The notes under the pieces: model-generated
Seen by the model: the letters and a program-made list of their open reading frames with translations, nothing else
Told to the model about the DNA's origin: nothing
Databases searched by the model: none
NCBI RefSeq assembly: GCF_024707125.1
Contig: NZ_JANQAH010000007.1
Coordinates: forward strand, 698,927-762,926
Reading direction: 5' to 3'
Origin: Devosia sp.
GTDB taxonomy: Bacteria > Pseudomonadota > Alphaproteobacteria > Rhizobiales > Devosiaceae
DNA length: 64,000 bases
Position numbers and translations under genes: made by a program
Shown here: in pieces, positions 38,647 to 47,820 of the stretch
Layout of the letters: each line of letters begins with the position of its first letter
Numbering within the stretch: position 1 is the stretch's first letter

Positions 38647-39129
38647 TCAGCCGATCCTAATGATTTCCAGTTCCTGCGCGCCGAGGGTGGCGACGTCGTC
38701 GACGCTTTTGCCGAGGAGGGCCTGCGCGATGGGAGAGGCGTGGGAGATGGTGCCGGATTTGGGCTCGGCTTCGTCTTCGCCGACGATGCGGTAGGTCTGC
38801 ACGCGGCCATCGTCGCGGCTGAAGGTGACGGTGCTGCCGAAGGCGACGGTTTTTGTGTCGGCAGGAGCCGGGACGAGTTGGGCGGTGCGCAGGCGCTCGG
38901 AGAAGTAGCGGAGATCGCGGAGCGGCACGGCGGACTGGCGGCGGCGCTCGTTGATGTCGTCGGTGGCCTGGGCGGCCTCGAAGGCGGTGCGGGCGGATTC
39001 CACCTGGGCTTCGAGCGCCTTGAGGCCAGCTTCGGTGACAAGATTGAGACCGGGCGGAATGGGGCGATCGGGCAGGACGGATTCCGAGGCAGTTTCAGCA
39101 CTGTCTTCTTTGGTGAAGGCTACGCTCAC
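38647..39129 (-). CDS. GreA/GreB family transcription elongation factor
   Basis: Protein of 160 aa. The N-terminal half is an antiparallel coiled coil (LVTEAGLKALEAQVESARTAF...DDINERRRQSAVPLRDLRYFSERL). The C-terminal FKBP-like domain follows (VAFGSTVTFSRDDGRVQTYRIVGEDEAEPKSG; SPIAQALLGKSVDD). Gre factors rescue backtracked RNA polymerase by transcript cleavage. The acidic pair expected at the coiled-coil tip appears as DD before INERR. It is shorter and more divergent than canonical GreA, so the specific name is left open. Confidence 0.87.
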   Translation of the reverse strand: MSVAFTKEDSAETASESVLPDRPIPPGLNLVTEAGLKALEAQVESARTAFEAAQATDDINERRRQSAVPLRDLRYFSERLRTAQLVPAPADTKTVAFGSTVTFSRDDGRVQTYRIVGEDEAEPKSGTISHASPIAQALLGKSVDDVATLGAQELEIIRIG

Positions 39130-39200
39130 TGGAGGCTCCGTTTATCGCACCGAAGGGACAGGGTGCTGCGCTTCGCATGAACACACAACCCTTGTCGATC

Positions 39201-39273
39201 GTCATTGCCCGGCTTGTCCGGGCAATCCAGTCTTGGCAGCATGGACCACCGGGACAAGCCCGGTGGTGACGAC
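39201..39273. repeat. Family B paired repeat, inverted orientation
   Basis: GTCATTGCCCGGCTTGTCCG...CATGGACCACCGGGACAAGC...GGTGGTGACGAC, the reverse of the copy at 38501. The two copies flank the Gre-like gene in opposite orientation. Confidence 0.88.
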
Positions 39274-39321
39274 GAGAGGGAAAGGTTGCGCGCTCTCCAA
39301 GCAAAACAAACCAGGCAAAAC

Positions 39322-39354
39322 AAAAAAAGACCGTCCGACATCTCTGCCGGACGG
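39322..39354 (-). terminator. Orphan minus-strand terminator
   Basis: Stem CCGTCCG/CGGACGG (39331-39337, 39348-39354) followed on the minus strand by seven U. No annotated minus-strand gene lies upstream, since amn is on the plus strand, so it should end an unannotated transcript. Confidence 0.75.
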
Positions 39355-39416
39355 CCTTGGGGGATATGGTCCGCCGCGCTGTTGAGGGCTTGGGGGACAA
39401 GCGGCCAACCATATCC
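39322..39416 (-). ncRNA. Candidate small RNA with C-rich loops
   Basis: The minus strand can fold a 9 bp outer stem GGATATGGT/ACCATATCC (39416-39408, 39370-39362) with an inner hairpin GCTTG-TCCCC-CAAGC, followed by the terminator hairpin and seven U. C-rich unpaired stretches resemble anti-Shine-Dalgarno seeds of alphaproteobacterial sRNAs. The 5' end is unknown and may lie up to about 39540. No protein frame fits. Confidence 0.5.
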
Positions 39417-39540
39417 TGCTCACCGGTGCATGGGTCGTTTGCAGTTGCCGATGAACTGAGTGAAAAGATGGGAGGCAATTGCGGCAATAAAAGTACGGCT
39501 CACCGAAGTGTGAAGACTGTTTTGGCCCCCACGGCCTCCG

Positions 39541-39569
39541 TTGAGAAGGTGTCATGCGGTCCCTATAGT
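39541..39569 (+). promoter_or_regulatory. Candidate sigma70 promoter of amn
   Basis: TTGAGA (39541-39546), 17 bases, TATAGT (39564-39569). Start of transcription would be near 39576, about 64 bases before the amn ATG. Confidence 0.6.
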
Positions 39570-39639
39570 GAACGGTCAAACCGGCGCGATTCCAATGAGC
39601 GCCCGCCGGCCTGATGTGGCTGGCAGATGAGGATGGTTC

Positions 39640-41115
39640 ATGACGACGATTTGCCCGCCGCGCCTTGAGACCCAGAGCTTTACCGATCCAGAGGCCGCCT
39701 GGGAGCATATCGCTCACATCTACCATCGGAACTGCGATTTCATCCGCGATCAACTGGCGAGCCTGACGCGGGGAGAGATTCCGAAGGGTCGGGTGCGGGC
39801 CTGCTATCCGCAGGTGGAAGTGCGTTCCACCAGCTATTCCAAGCATGAGAGCACCCTGCCCTATGGGTATCTGCATACGCCCGGGATTTATCGCACCACG
39901 GTGACGGCGCCGGAACTGTTCAAGACCTATTTTGAAGAACAGTTCACCGTGCTGCTGCGCAATCATGGTGGCACCATCGATGTGGGTGAGAGCGACACGC
40001 CGATCCCACTGCATTTTGCCCTGCCGCCGCATGAGCATGTGGATGGCGCGGCGCTGAATGCGCTCAATATTCCGCTGCGCGATGTTTTTGACGCGCCGGA
40101 CCTGGCCAATACGGACGACGAGATTGCCAATGGCACCTATGTGCCGCCGCGAGGTGGACCCTACCCGCTTTCGGCCTTTACGGCGCCGCGCGTGGACTAT
40201 TCGCTGTTCCGGCTGGCGCACTATACGGGCACGGCGGCCGAGCATTTCCAGAACTTTGTGATCTTTACGAACTACCAGTTCTATATCGACGAATTCTGCC
40301 GGGTGGCGAAGGCGTGGATGGCCGATGGGCATGGGCACTATCAGCGATTTATCGAGCCGGGGAATGTGTCGACCGACAACGCGCTGACCGGGGGCGCGGT
40401 GACCGGGTCGCCGCCGCCGCGGACGCCGCAGATGCCGGCCTATCACCTGGTGGGTGATCGCGGGCGCGGCATTACCATGGTCAATATCGGCGTCGGGCCG
40501 GCCAATGCGAAGACGATTACCGACCATATTGCGGTTTTGCGGCCGCATGCCTGGATCATGCTGGGGCATTGTGCGGGCCTCAGGAATTCGCAGGAACTGG
40601 GCGACTATGTGCTGGCGCATGCTTATGTGCGCGAGGACCATGTGCTCGACGCCGACCTGCCGCTGACCGTGCCGGTGCCGGCGCTGGCCGAAGTGCAGGT
40701 GGCGCTGGAGCAGGCGGTGGAGGAGATCACCCAGACCGAGGGGATCGAGACCAAGAAGATCATGCGCACCGGGACGGTGGCGACGTTTGACAATCGCAAT
40801 TGGGAATTGCGGGACCAGACGGAGATCGTGCGGCAGCTGAGCCAGTCGCGGGCGGTGGCGCTCGATATGGAGAGCGCGACGATTGCGGCGAACGGGTTCA
40901 GGTTCCGCGTGCCCTATGGGACGCTGCTGTGTGTTTCGGACAAGCCGTTGCATGGGGAGCTGAAACTGCCGGGCATGGCTTCGGATTTTTATCGCACGCA
41001 GGTCAATCGGCATTTGCAGATTGGGTTGAGGGCGATGGAGATTCTGAGGGATCAGCCGGCGGAGCGGTTGCACTCGCGAAAACTGCGGAGTTTTGCGGAG
41101 ACGGCGTTCCAGTAA
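39640..41115 (+). CDS. amn: AMP nucleosidase
   Basis: Hydrolyses AMP to adenine and ribose 5-phosphate, adjusting the adenylate pool. The 491-aa protein has the Amn-specific N-terminal domain (YPQVEVRSTSYSKHES; PYGYLHTPGIYRTTVT) and the C-terminal nucleoside-phosphorylase fold (GITMVNIGVGPANAKTITDH; MLGHCAGLR; AVALDMESATIAANG with the catalytic acid). Full length. Preceded by a sigma70-like promoter, followed by a small RMF-like gene. Confidence 0.95.
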   Translation: MTTICPPRLETQSFTDPEAAWEHIAHIYHRNCDFIRDQLASLTRGEIPKGRVRACYPQVEVRSTSYSKHESTLPYGYLHTPGIYRTTVTAPELFKTYFEEQFTVLLRNHGGTIDVGESDTPIPLHFALPPHEHVDGAALNALNIPLRDVFDAPDLANTDDEIANGTYVPPRGGPYPLSAFTAPRVDYSLFRLAHYTGTAAEHFQNFVIFTNYQFYIDEFCRVAKAWMADGHGHYQRFIEPGNVSTDNALTGGAVTGSPPPRTPQMPAYHLVGDRGRGITMVNIGVGPANAKTITDHIAVLRPHAWIMLGHCAGLRNSQELGDYVLAHAYVREDHVLDADLPLTVPVPALAEVQVALEQAVEEITQTEGIETKKIMRTGTVATFDNRNWELRDQTEIVRQLSQSRAVALDMESATIAANGFRFRVPYGTLLCVSDKPLHGELKLPGMASDFYRTQVNRHLQIGLRAMEILRDQPAERLHSRKLRSFAETAFQ

Positions 41116-41162
41116 CGGAGCGGTTACGGATAGCGTCGGGACTAGTGTTACAGGAGCAAGAG

Positions 41163-41339
41163 ATGGCGAACGGTAAACGTCACGATGAACAGGTGCGGCT
41201 GGCCGGATGGACGGCCGGGGCCACGGAAAAAGACAAGAACACCAATCCGCACCGCGGCAAGAAGAATGACGACGAAGCCAACTGGGACGAGGGCTGGGAA
41301 AAGGGCCATGCAGGCGAGGACTATACTGTCTGGTCCTGA
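41163..41339 (+). CDS. Ribosome modulation factor-like small protein
   Basis: Hydrophilic protein of 58 aa with AGWTAG near the N-terminus, NPHRGKK in the middle and WDEGWEKGHAGE. This spacing of Gly/Trp repeats resembles the RMF family (GYxAG ... P ... WxxGWxxG), whose members bind 30S/70S ribosomes in stationary phase. AGGAG lies seven bases before the ATG. It begins 48 bases after amn. The assignment rests on pattern only. Confidence 0.6.
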   Translation: MANGKRHDEQVRLAGWTAGATEKDKNTNPHRGKKNDDEANWDEGWEKGHAGEDYTVWS

Positions 41340-41385
41340 TCTACGCTCGCGCGCGGGCACCATACAAATCCCATAGGAGAATGCT

Positions 41386-41685
41386 TTGGCGCTTTTTGCC
41401 GTAAGCTTCATGCTTGAAGACGGAAGCGACTATGACGATCGCCATGCTGCGCTGGCCAAGGCCATCGAGCAGGCGGCAGATGGCGAGGTCTGGTCGGAAA
41501 CCGCGTCGTTTTATCTGCTGAATTCGACCCGGAACTCGGTGGGGCTCAAAGACGAGATCACCTCGGCGGTCGCGTTGCAGGATAGCGACGTGCTGCTGGT
41601 GATCAATCTGAGCAAGACCAAGGGCCATGCGACCAGCGGCATCGCCAAGAAAGCTCTGTTCAAGAAGCTCATCGATCACCGCTGA
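41386..41685 (+). CDS. Small protein with SinR/Cas2-like pattern
   Basis: Protein of 99 aa. The order strand-helix-strand-helix-strand (FAVSFMLEDG; YDDRHAALAKAIEQA; ETASFYLLNS; VGLKDEITSAV; DVLLVINLSKTKG) suits a small ferredoxin-like fold as in SinR-like or Cas2-like solitary proteins; there are no cas genes nearby. The start is probably TTG 41386 with AGGAG eight bases upstream. Function unknown. Confidence 0.6.
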   Translation: MALFAVSFMLEDGSDYDDRHAALAKAIEQAADGEVWSETASFYLLNSTRNSVGLKDEITSAVALQDSDVLLVINLSKTKGHATSGIAKKALFKKLIDHR

Positions 41686-41809
41686 CTGCTGCCGGGCACT
41701 GGATCACGACTTTAGCGGCGAGCGAACCGCAACTCCTGTCTCTGCGTTGGCTCCTATCGGCTCTTATTGGACTGCCGGTGTGTGGCCACGCAAATGGCAG
41801 GAGACCTCA

Positions 41810-42202
41810 ATGCACAAAATCACCGCCCTAGCTGCAATCGCTGGACTGAGCGCGATGCTCGCGGCGCCAGCGATGTCGCAGCCCGCCGCGCTCGATCCCT
41901 CGGGCTCCTTTGCCGATGAGTGGGGCACGACGTTCACGTTCTCCCTCTGCGGATCCGGGACCGACCTGTGCGGGACGCTGGATGTTCTGCAGGGTGACTC
42001 TGCGACGGAAGAGAACCTTGCTTATGTCGGAAAGCAGGTGATGCAGGCGCAGCAGACGGCGCCGAACACATGGAAAGGGGCGCTGGATGCCGGGGGGCTG
42101 AGTGCTGAAGCGACGGTTACGCAGACAGGCCCCGATACTATCGACATTGAAGGCTGCCAGGCGGAACTGCTTTGCCAGACGCTGACCTATCAGCGGAAAT
42201 AA
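41810..42202 (+). CDS. Exported DUF2147-like protein
   Basis: Protein of 130 aa with a signal peptide (ITALAAIAGLSAMLAAPAMS, cut near SQP). The mature part begins LDPSGSFADEWGTTFTF and contains the paired cysteines SLCGSGTDLCGTLD and GCQAELLC. This resembles DUF2147 periplasmic lipocalin-like proteins. AGGAG lies seven bases before ATG 41810; the frame upstream has no coding character. A bidirectional terminator follows. Confidence 0.75.
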   Translation: MHKITALAAIAGLSAMLAAPAMSQPAALDPSGSFADEWGTTFTFSLCGSGTDLCGTLDVLQGDSATEENLAYVGKQVMQAQQTAPNTWKGALDAGGLSAEATVTQTGPDTIDIEGCQAELLCQTLTYQRK

Positions 42203-42229
42203 GGGCGTCCCTCTTCTGACCCGACAAGC

Positions 42230-42263
42230 AAAAGGCCCGGTTTGTTCCACCGGGCCTTTTTCG
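42230..42263. terminator. Bidirectional terminator
   Basis: Eleven-bp stem AAAAGGCCCGG/CCGGGCCTTTT with T runs on both strands, between convergent DUF2147-like and aqpZ genes. Confidence 0.9.
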
Positions 42264-42268
42264 TTGCG

Positions 42269-42955
42269 TCAATCGCGATTCAGCAGGGCTTTCCAGAGGA
42301 TGGCGCCGATGGCGGCGCCGGCGAGGGGCGCGACGATGAAGAGCCAGACCTGACCGAGGGCGCCGTTTTGGGCGAAGATGGCGGCGGCGATGGAGCGGGC
42401 CGGGTTGACCGAGGTATTGCTGACCGGGATCGAGATCAGGTGGATCAGGGTCAGGCCGAGGCCGATGGCGATGGGGGCGAAGCCGACCGGGGCGTTGCCA
42501 TGGGTCGAGCCGAGGATGATGATCAGGAAGAAGGCGGTGAGCACGACTTCGGCGATCAGCACGGAGACGAGGCCATAGCCATGGGGCGAGAGGGCATCGT
42601 AGCCGTTGGAGGCGAAGCCGCCTGCGGTGAAGCCGGCCGTGCCCGAGGCGATGGCGAAGAGAACGGCGGCGCCCAGAATGCCGCCGACGAGCTGGGCGAC
42701 CCAATAGGGAATGAGGTCCTTGTATTGGAAGCGACCGGCGATGGCGAGGCCGAGGGAAACGGCGGGATTGAAGTGGCCGCCGGAAATGTGACCCACGGCA
42801 TAGGCCATGGTCAGCACTGTGAGGCCGAAGGCCAAAGCAACGCCGGCATAGCCGATACCAAGTTCAGGAATACCGGCAGCAAGAACGGCAGAGCCACAGC
42901 CGCCGAATACTAGCCAGAATGTACCAAATGCTTCGGCAGATAGACGCTTTATCAT
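42269..42955 (-). CDS. aqpZ: Aquaporin Z
   Basis: Inner-membrane water channel of 228 aa with six hydrophobic helices and the two pore motifs [11 protein letters not shown] and [11 protein letters not shown]. The selectivity filter residues of water channels fit (Phe near 43, His near 175). The N-terminus [25 protein letters not shown] is typical of AqpZ. It stands alone on the minus strand, ending at a bidirectional terminator. Confidence 0.95.
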   Translation of the reverse strand: MIKRLSAEAFGTFWLVFGGCGSAVLAAGIPELGIGYAGVALAFGLTVLTMAYAVGHISGGHFNPAVSLGLAIAGRFQYKDLIPYWVAQLVGGILGAAVLFAIASGTAGFTAGGFASNGYDALSPHGYGLVSVLIAEVVLTAFFLIIILGSTHGNAPVGFAPIAIGLGLTLIHLISIPVSNTSVNPARSIAAAIFAQNGALGQVWLFIVAPLAGAAIGAILWKALLNRD

Positions 42956-43031
42956 ACCAGAGACTCCCCAAGCGCAGATGATTCTACACTTGTCATCTTA
43001 TGCCCAGTTTTTGGGCAGTACATAGGGACGT

Positions 43032-43054
43032 ATTCCCGCTTTCGCGGGAATGAC
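43032..43054. repeat. Half family A palindrome
   Basis: ATTCCCGCTTTCGCGGGAAT plus GAC, a single hairpin between aqpZ and the dehydrogenase gene. Confidence 0.85.
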
Positions 43055-43066
43055 GACGTGGCGGGA

Positions 43067-44026
43067 CTAGAGGGAGATGACGACCTTGCCCACAGCGAGA
43101 CCACTGCCGAGGCGGCGGAGGGCCCGGGCGCCGTCTTCGAGGGAGAAGGGGCCGTCGATGATGGGGCGGAGTGTGCCGGCGCGGCAGAGTTCGGCCAGGG
43201 CGAGATTGTCTGCGGGGGAGGCTTTGTAGACGAGGACGCCGAGGGATTTGTCGCGGCGGAAAAGGCCAGCCAGGGCGACGCGGATCAGGCTGCCATAGGT
43301 GCCGCCGATGAGCATGAGGCGACCGCCGGGTTTCAGACACCGGGCATAGTGGGCGGCGGGGCGGTTGGCGACGACGTCGATGATGAGGTCGTAGCTCTCG
43401 GGCGCGGCCGTAAAGTCCTGGGATCGGTAGTCGATAAAGCTGTCTGCGCCGAGGGCGAGGACGGCTTCGCGCTTTTCGGCGCGCTCGACGGCGATGATTT
43501 TTGCGCCCTTGGCTTTGGCGAGCTGGATGCCCAGAGTGCCGACGCCTCCACCGGCGCCGTTGAAGAGGACGGTGTGGCCGGGGCCGAGGCCTTCGAATTT
43601 GCGCAGGGCTTGCAGGGCCAGCGCGCCGGCTTGGGGAAGTGCGGCTGCATCGGTGAACGAGACGCCAGCGGGGATTTTGGCCAGGGTTTTCGCAGGGGCG
43701 CAGACATAGTCGGCGAAGCCGCCCCATTTGCCTTCGCTGAGATCGCCGAAAACGGGATCGCCGGGTTGGAAGGCGGTGACGCCCTGCCCTATGGCTTCAA
43801 CCGTGCCGGCGATATCGGCGCCGAGGATTTTGTGGGGTGGTTTGAAGGGGCCCGAAATGCGGCCCATGGGGGTGCCGGCGACGAGGTCCCAGTCCCACGA
43901 ATTGACCGAAGCGGCCTTTACGCGGACGAGGACTTCGCCCGGTTTGGGCTGCGGCCGGGGCACTTGCTCCAGCCGCAGAACCTGTTCTGGCGGGCCGTAT
44001 CGCTCAAGAACGAGGGCCCGCATCAT
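43067..44026 (-). CDS. NAD(P)-dependent alcohol dehydrogenase / quinone oxidoreductase
   Basis: MDR-superfamily oxidoreductase of 319 aa. N-terminal GroES-like domain (MRALVLERYGPPEQVL; VKAASVNSWDWDLVAG; KILGADIAGTVEAIG) and Rossmann domain with GAGGGVGTLGIQLAKAKGA. Catalytic-zinc ligands are absent, so it is of the zinc-independent quinone-oxidoreductase type. It starts two bases after the eno stop and is probably cotranscribed with it. Substrate unknown. Confidence 0.9.
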   Translation of the reverse strand: MMRALVLERYGPPEQVLRLEQVPRPQPKPGEVLVRVKAASVNSWDWDLVAGTPMGRISGPFKPPHKILGADIAGTVEAIGQGVTAFQPGDPVFGDLSEGKWGGFADYVCAPAKTLAKIPAGVSFTDAAALPQAGALALQALRKFEGLGPGHTVLFNGAGGGVGTLGIQLAKAKGAKIIAVERAEKREAVLALGADSFIDYRSQDFTAAPESYDLIIDVVANRPAAHYARCLKPGGRLMLIGGTYGSLIRVALAGLFRRDKSLGVLVYKASPADNLALAELCRAGTLRPIIDGPFSLEDGARALRRLGSGLAVGKVVISL

Positions 44027-44028
44027 GC

Positions 44029-45900
<1,872 letters not shown>

Positions 45901-45917
45901 TTATCTCCGTGCTCGAT

Positions 45918-45981
45918 GTCATTCCCGCGAAAGCGGGAACCCCTGTTTCGAAACGGAGCTCCCCGCTTTCGCGGGGATGAC
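45918..45981. repeat. Family A paired repeat
   Basis: GTCATTCCCGCGAAAGCGGG with its inverted partner ending GCTTTCGCGGGGATGAC, 33 bases after the VOC gene. Confidence 0.9.
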
Positions 45982-46025
45982 ACCGAGAAAACGGAGAGAA
46001 AAGCGCGTTGTGATTTCTCAATTAT

Positions 46026-46099
46026 CGTCACCACCGGGCTCGTCCCGGTGGTCCATGCTAAGGCGAGATGGATTGCCGGGACGAGCCCGGCAATGACGA
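46026..46099. repeat. Family B paired repeat
   Basis: CGTCACCACCGGGCTCGTCC...GATTGCCGGGACGAGCCCGG...CAATGACGA, directly after a family A pair. Confidence 0.9.
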
Positions 46100-46151
46100 T
46101 GGAGGGGAGAGATTTGTGCGCGCGGCGGTTGTTTAGCAGCGCCGGTGGTGA

Positions 46152-46559
46152 CTAGGCCGCCACCTCCTCGCTGACTTCCAACTCAAATCCCTCGTCGACC
46201 CAACCGGTGATGCCGCCGGCCATGATCTTTACCGGGCGGCCCAGCTCCGCGAGGCGCAGGGCGCCGCGGGCGGCGCCGTTGCAGTGGGGGCCGGCGCAGT
46301 AGGTCACGAAGAGCGTGTCGGCTGGGTACTGCTCCATCCTGGAGCGGATGATCTTGCCGTGCGGCAGGTTGATGGCGCCGGGGACGTGGCCGCGGGCGAA
46401 CATGGCGGGGCTGCGGACGTCGAGGAGGACGAAGTCCGGGCCCTTCGACAGGGCGTCGTGGACGTCCCAGCAATCGGTTTCGAAAGCGAACTGGGCAGCA
46501 AAATGTTCGCGGGCGAGGACGCTGGGGGCGGCGGGCGTGGCGGCGACGGAAGTGGGCAT
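46152..46559 (-). CDS. Rhodanese-like domain protein
   Basis: Single rhodanese domain of 135 aa: FVLLDVRSPAMFARGHVPGAINLPH and the active loop TYCAGPHCNGA, where the first Cys would carry the sulfane sulfur. It probably moves sulfur or senses oxidants. ATG 46559 has AAGGAGA upstream. It diverges from an FtrA-like regulator 58 bases away, an arrangement I recall from other rhizobia, so the regulator may control it. Confidence 0.88.
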   Translation of the reverse strand: MPTSVAATPAAPSVLAREHFAAQFAFETDCWDVHDALSKGPDFVLLDVRSPAMFARGHVPGAINLPHGKIIRSRMEQYPADTLFVTYCAGPHCNGAARGALRLAELGRPVKIMAGGITGWVDEGFELEVSEEVAA

Positions 46560-46617
46560 GTGGTTCTCCTTCGTCCTCTTGGATAGGTGTGCCCTGCCCC
46601 GTTGAAAATTGGCGTGA

Positions 46618-47610
46618 ATGACAATATGCGTAGATATCATGCCAAACTTGACCGGTCCCCTTGTTGTCGCCCTGCTCTATGATGGGCTTTGCACGTTTGA
46701 ATTCGGCATCGTGGCCGAGATTTTTGGGCTGTCGCGGCCGGAAATGGGAACCGGCTGGTATCGGTTTGCCAGTTGCGCGGTCGATGATGGGCCGATGCGG
46801 GCGCATGGCGGGCTGACTGTGGTGGCCGATCATGGGCCGGAGATTTTGGCCGAGGCGGATATCATCGTGGTTCCGGGGTGGAAGGGTGCGGATGCGCCGG
46901 TGCCTGAGGCGCTGGCTGAGCAATTGCGGGCAGCGCATGCGCGGGGGGCGCGGCTGGCTTCGATCTGTTCGGGGGCGTTTGTGCTGGCGGCGACGGGGCT
47001 GCTGAGTGGCGGGACGGCGACGACGCATTGGCGCTATGCCGAGAAGCTGCGGGAGCGGTATCCGGATGTTTCCGTGGATGATGCTTCGCTCTATCGCATC
47101 CATGATCGGATCCATACGTCGGCGGGGAGTGCGGCGGGGATCGATCTGCTCATCGAAGTGGTGCGGCAGGACTTTGGGGCTGCGGCGGCTAATTCGGTGG
47201 CGCGGCGGCTGGTGATGCCGGCACACCGCGCGGGTGGACAGGCGCAGTTTCTGGAGCGGCCAGTGGGGGTGCGGGAGGGCACGGAGATCGGGCCACTGCT
47301 GGAAGAGGTTCGCGGGAGCCTTGAGGCCGATTGGACTGTGTCGCGGATGGCCGGCGAGATGGGGATGAGCCTGCGGACGTTTTTGCGGCGGTCTGCCGAG
47401 GCGACGGGACAATCGCCGGGGGATTGGCTGGCCGATGAACGGGTTGGCGAGGCCAAGAGGCTTCTTACCCAGGGGAACCCGGGGATGGAGGATGTGGCGG
47501 CTGCGGTGGGCTTTGGAAGCGCGCACACGCTGCGGCATCATTTTCGGCAGAAGGTGGGGATCAGTCCGAGTGAGTTTCGGGCGCGGTTTTTGGAGGAGGT
47601 GGCGGGGTAG
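46618..47610 (+). CDS. ftrA: GlxA/FtrA-family AraC-type transcriptional regulator
   Basis: Protein of 330 aa with an N-terminal DJ-1/PfpI domain (VVALLYDGLCTFEFGIVAEIFG; IIVVPGWKGAD; ASICSGAFVLAATGLL with the nucleophile-position Cys) and a C-terminal AraC HTH pair (WTVSRMAGEMGMSLRTFLRRS; MEDVAAAVGFGSAHTLRHHF). DJ-1 and HTH in one chain is the GlxA/FtrA type. The start may be ATG 46618 or 46639; neither has a strong ribosome site. Divergent from rhodanese. Confidence 0.87.
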   Translation: MTICVDIMPNLTGPLVVALLYDGLCTFEFGIVAEIFGLSRPEMGTGWYRFASCAVDDGPMRAHGGLTVVADHGPEILAEADIIVVPGWKGADAPVPEALAEQLRAAHARGARLASICSGAFVLAATGLLSGGTATTHWRYAEKLRERYPDVSVDDASLYRIHDRIHTSAGSAAGIDLLIEVVRQDFGAAAANSVARRLVMPAHRAGGQAQFLERPVGVREGTEIGPLLEEVRGSLEADWTVSRMAGEMGMSLRTFLRRSAEATGQSPGDWLADERVGEAKRLLTQGNPGMEDVAAAVGFGSAHTLRHHFRQKVGISPSEFRARFLEEVAG

Positions 47611-47621
47611 TTTTACTCCGC

Positions 47622-47686
47622 GTCATTCCCGCGAAAGCGGGCATCCCTGCACTCGAAAGAGAGATTCCCGCTTTCGCGGGAATGAC
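47622..47686. repeat. Family A paired repeat
   Basis: GTCATTCCCGCGAAAGCGGG and inverted GCTTTCGCGGGAATGAC just after the FtrA gene. Confidence 0.9.
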
Positions 47687-47720
47687 GTGGTGGCTTTGGG
47701 GGATGTGCGTTCACTCGAAC

Positions 47721-47806
47721 CGTCACCCTCGGGCTTGACCCGAGGGCTTTGTACTTGCTGCGCGTTCGCTAAGTGAAGTGTCCTCGGGTCGAGCCCGAGG
47801 ATGACG
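47721..47806. repeat. Family C paired repeat
   Basis: CGTCACCCTCGGGCTTGACC...TAAGTGAAGTGTCCTCGGGT...GAGGATGACG, two hairpins around a conserved spacer. The same element occurs at 49261-49346, so the two copies flank the MFS gene. Confidence 0.9.
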
Positions 47807-47820
47807 CGCGGTGGGTGGCC

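Noticed and set aside
39095..39487. Minus-strand protein frame over the candidate sRNA
   Set aside because: It runs through the terminator hairpin and a family B repeat, with no ribosome site or domain.
43067..43727. Second minus-strand frame inside the dehydrogenase gene
   Set aside because: Arginine- and proline-rich shadow of the real frame.
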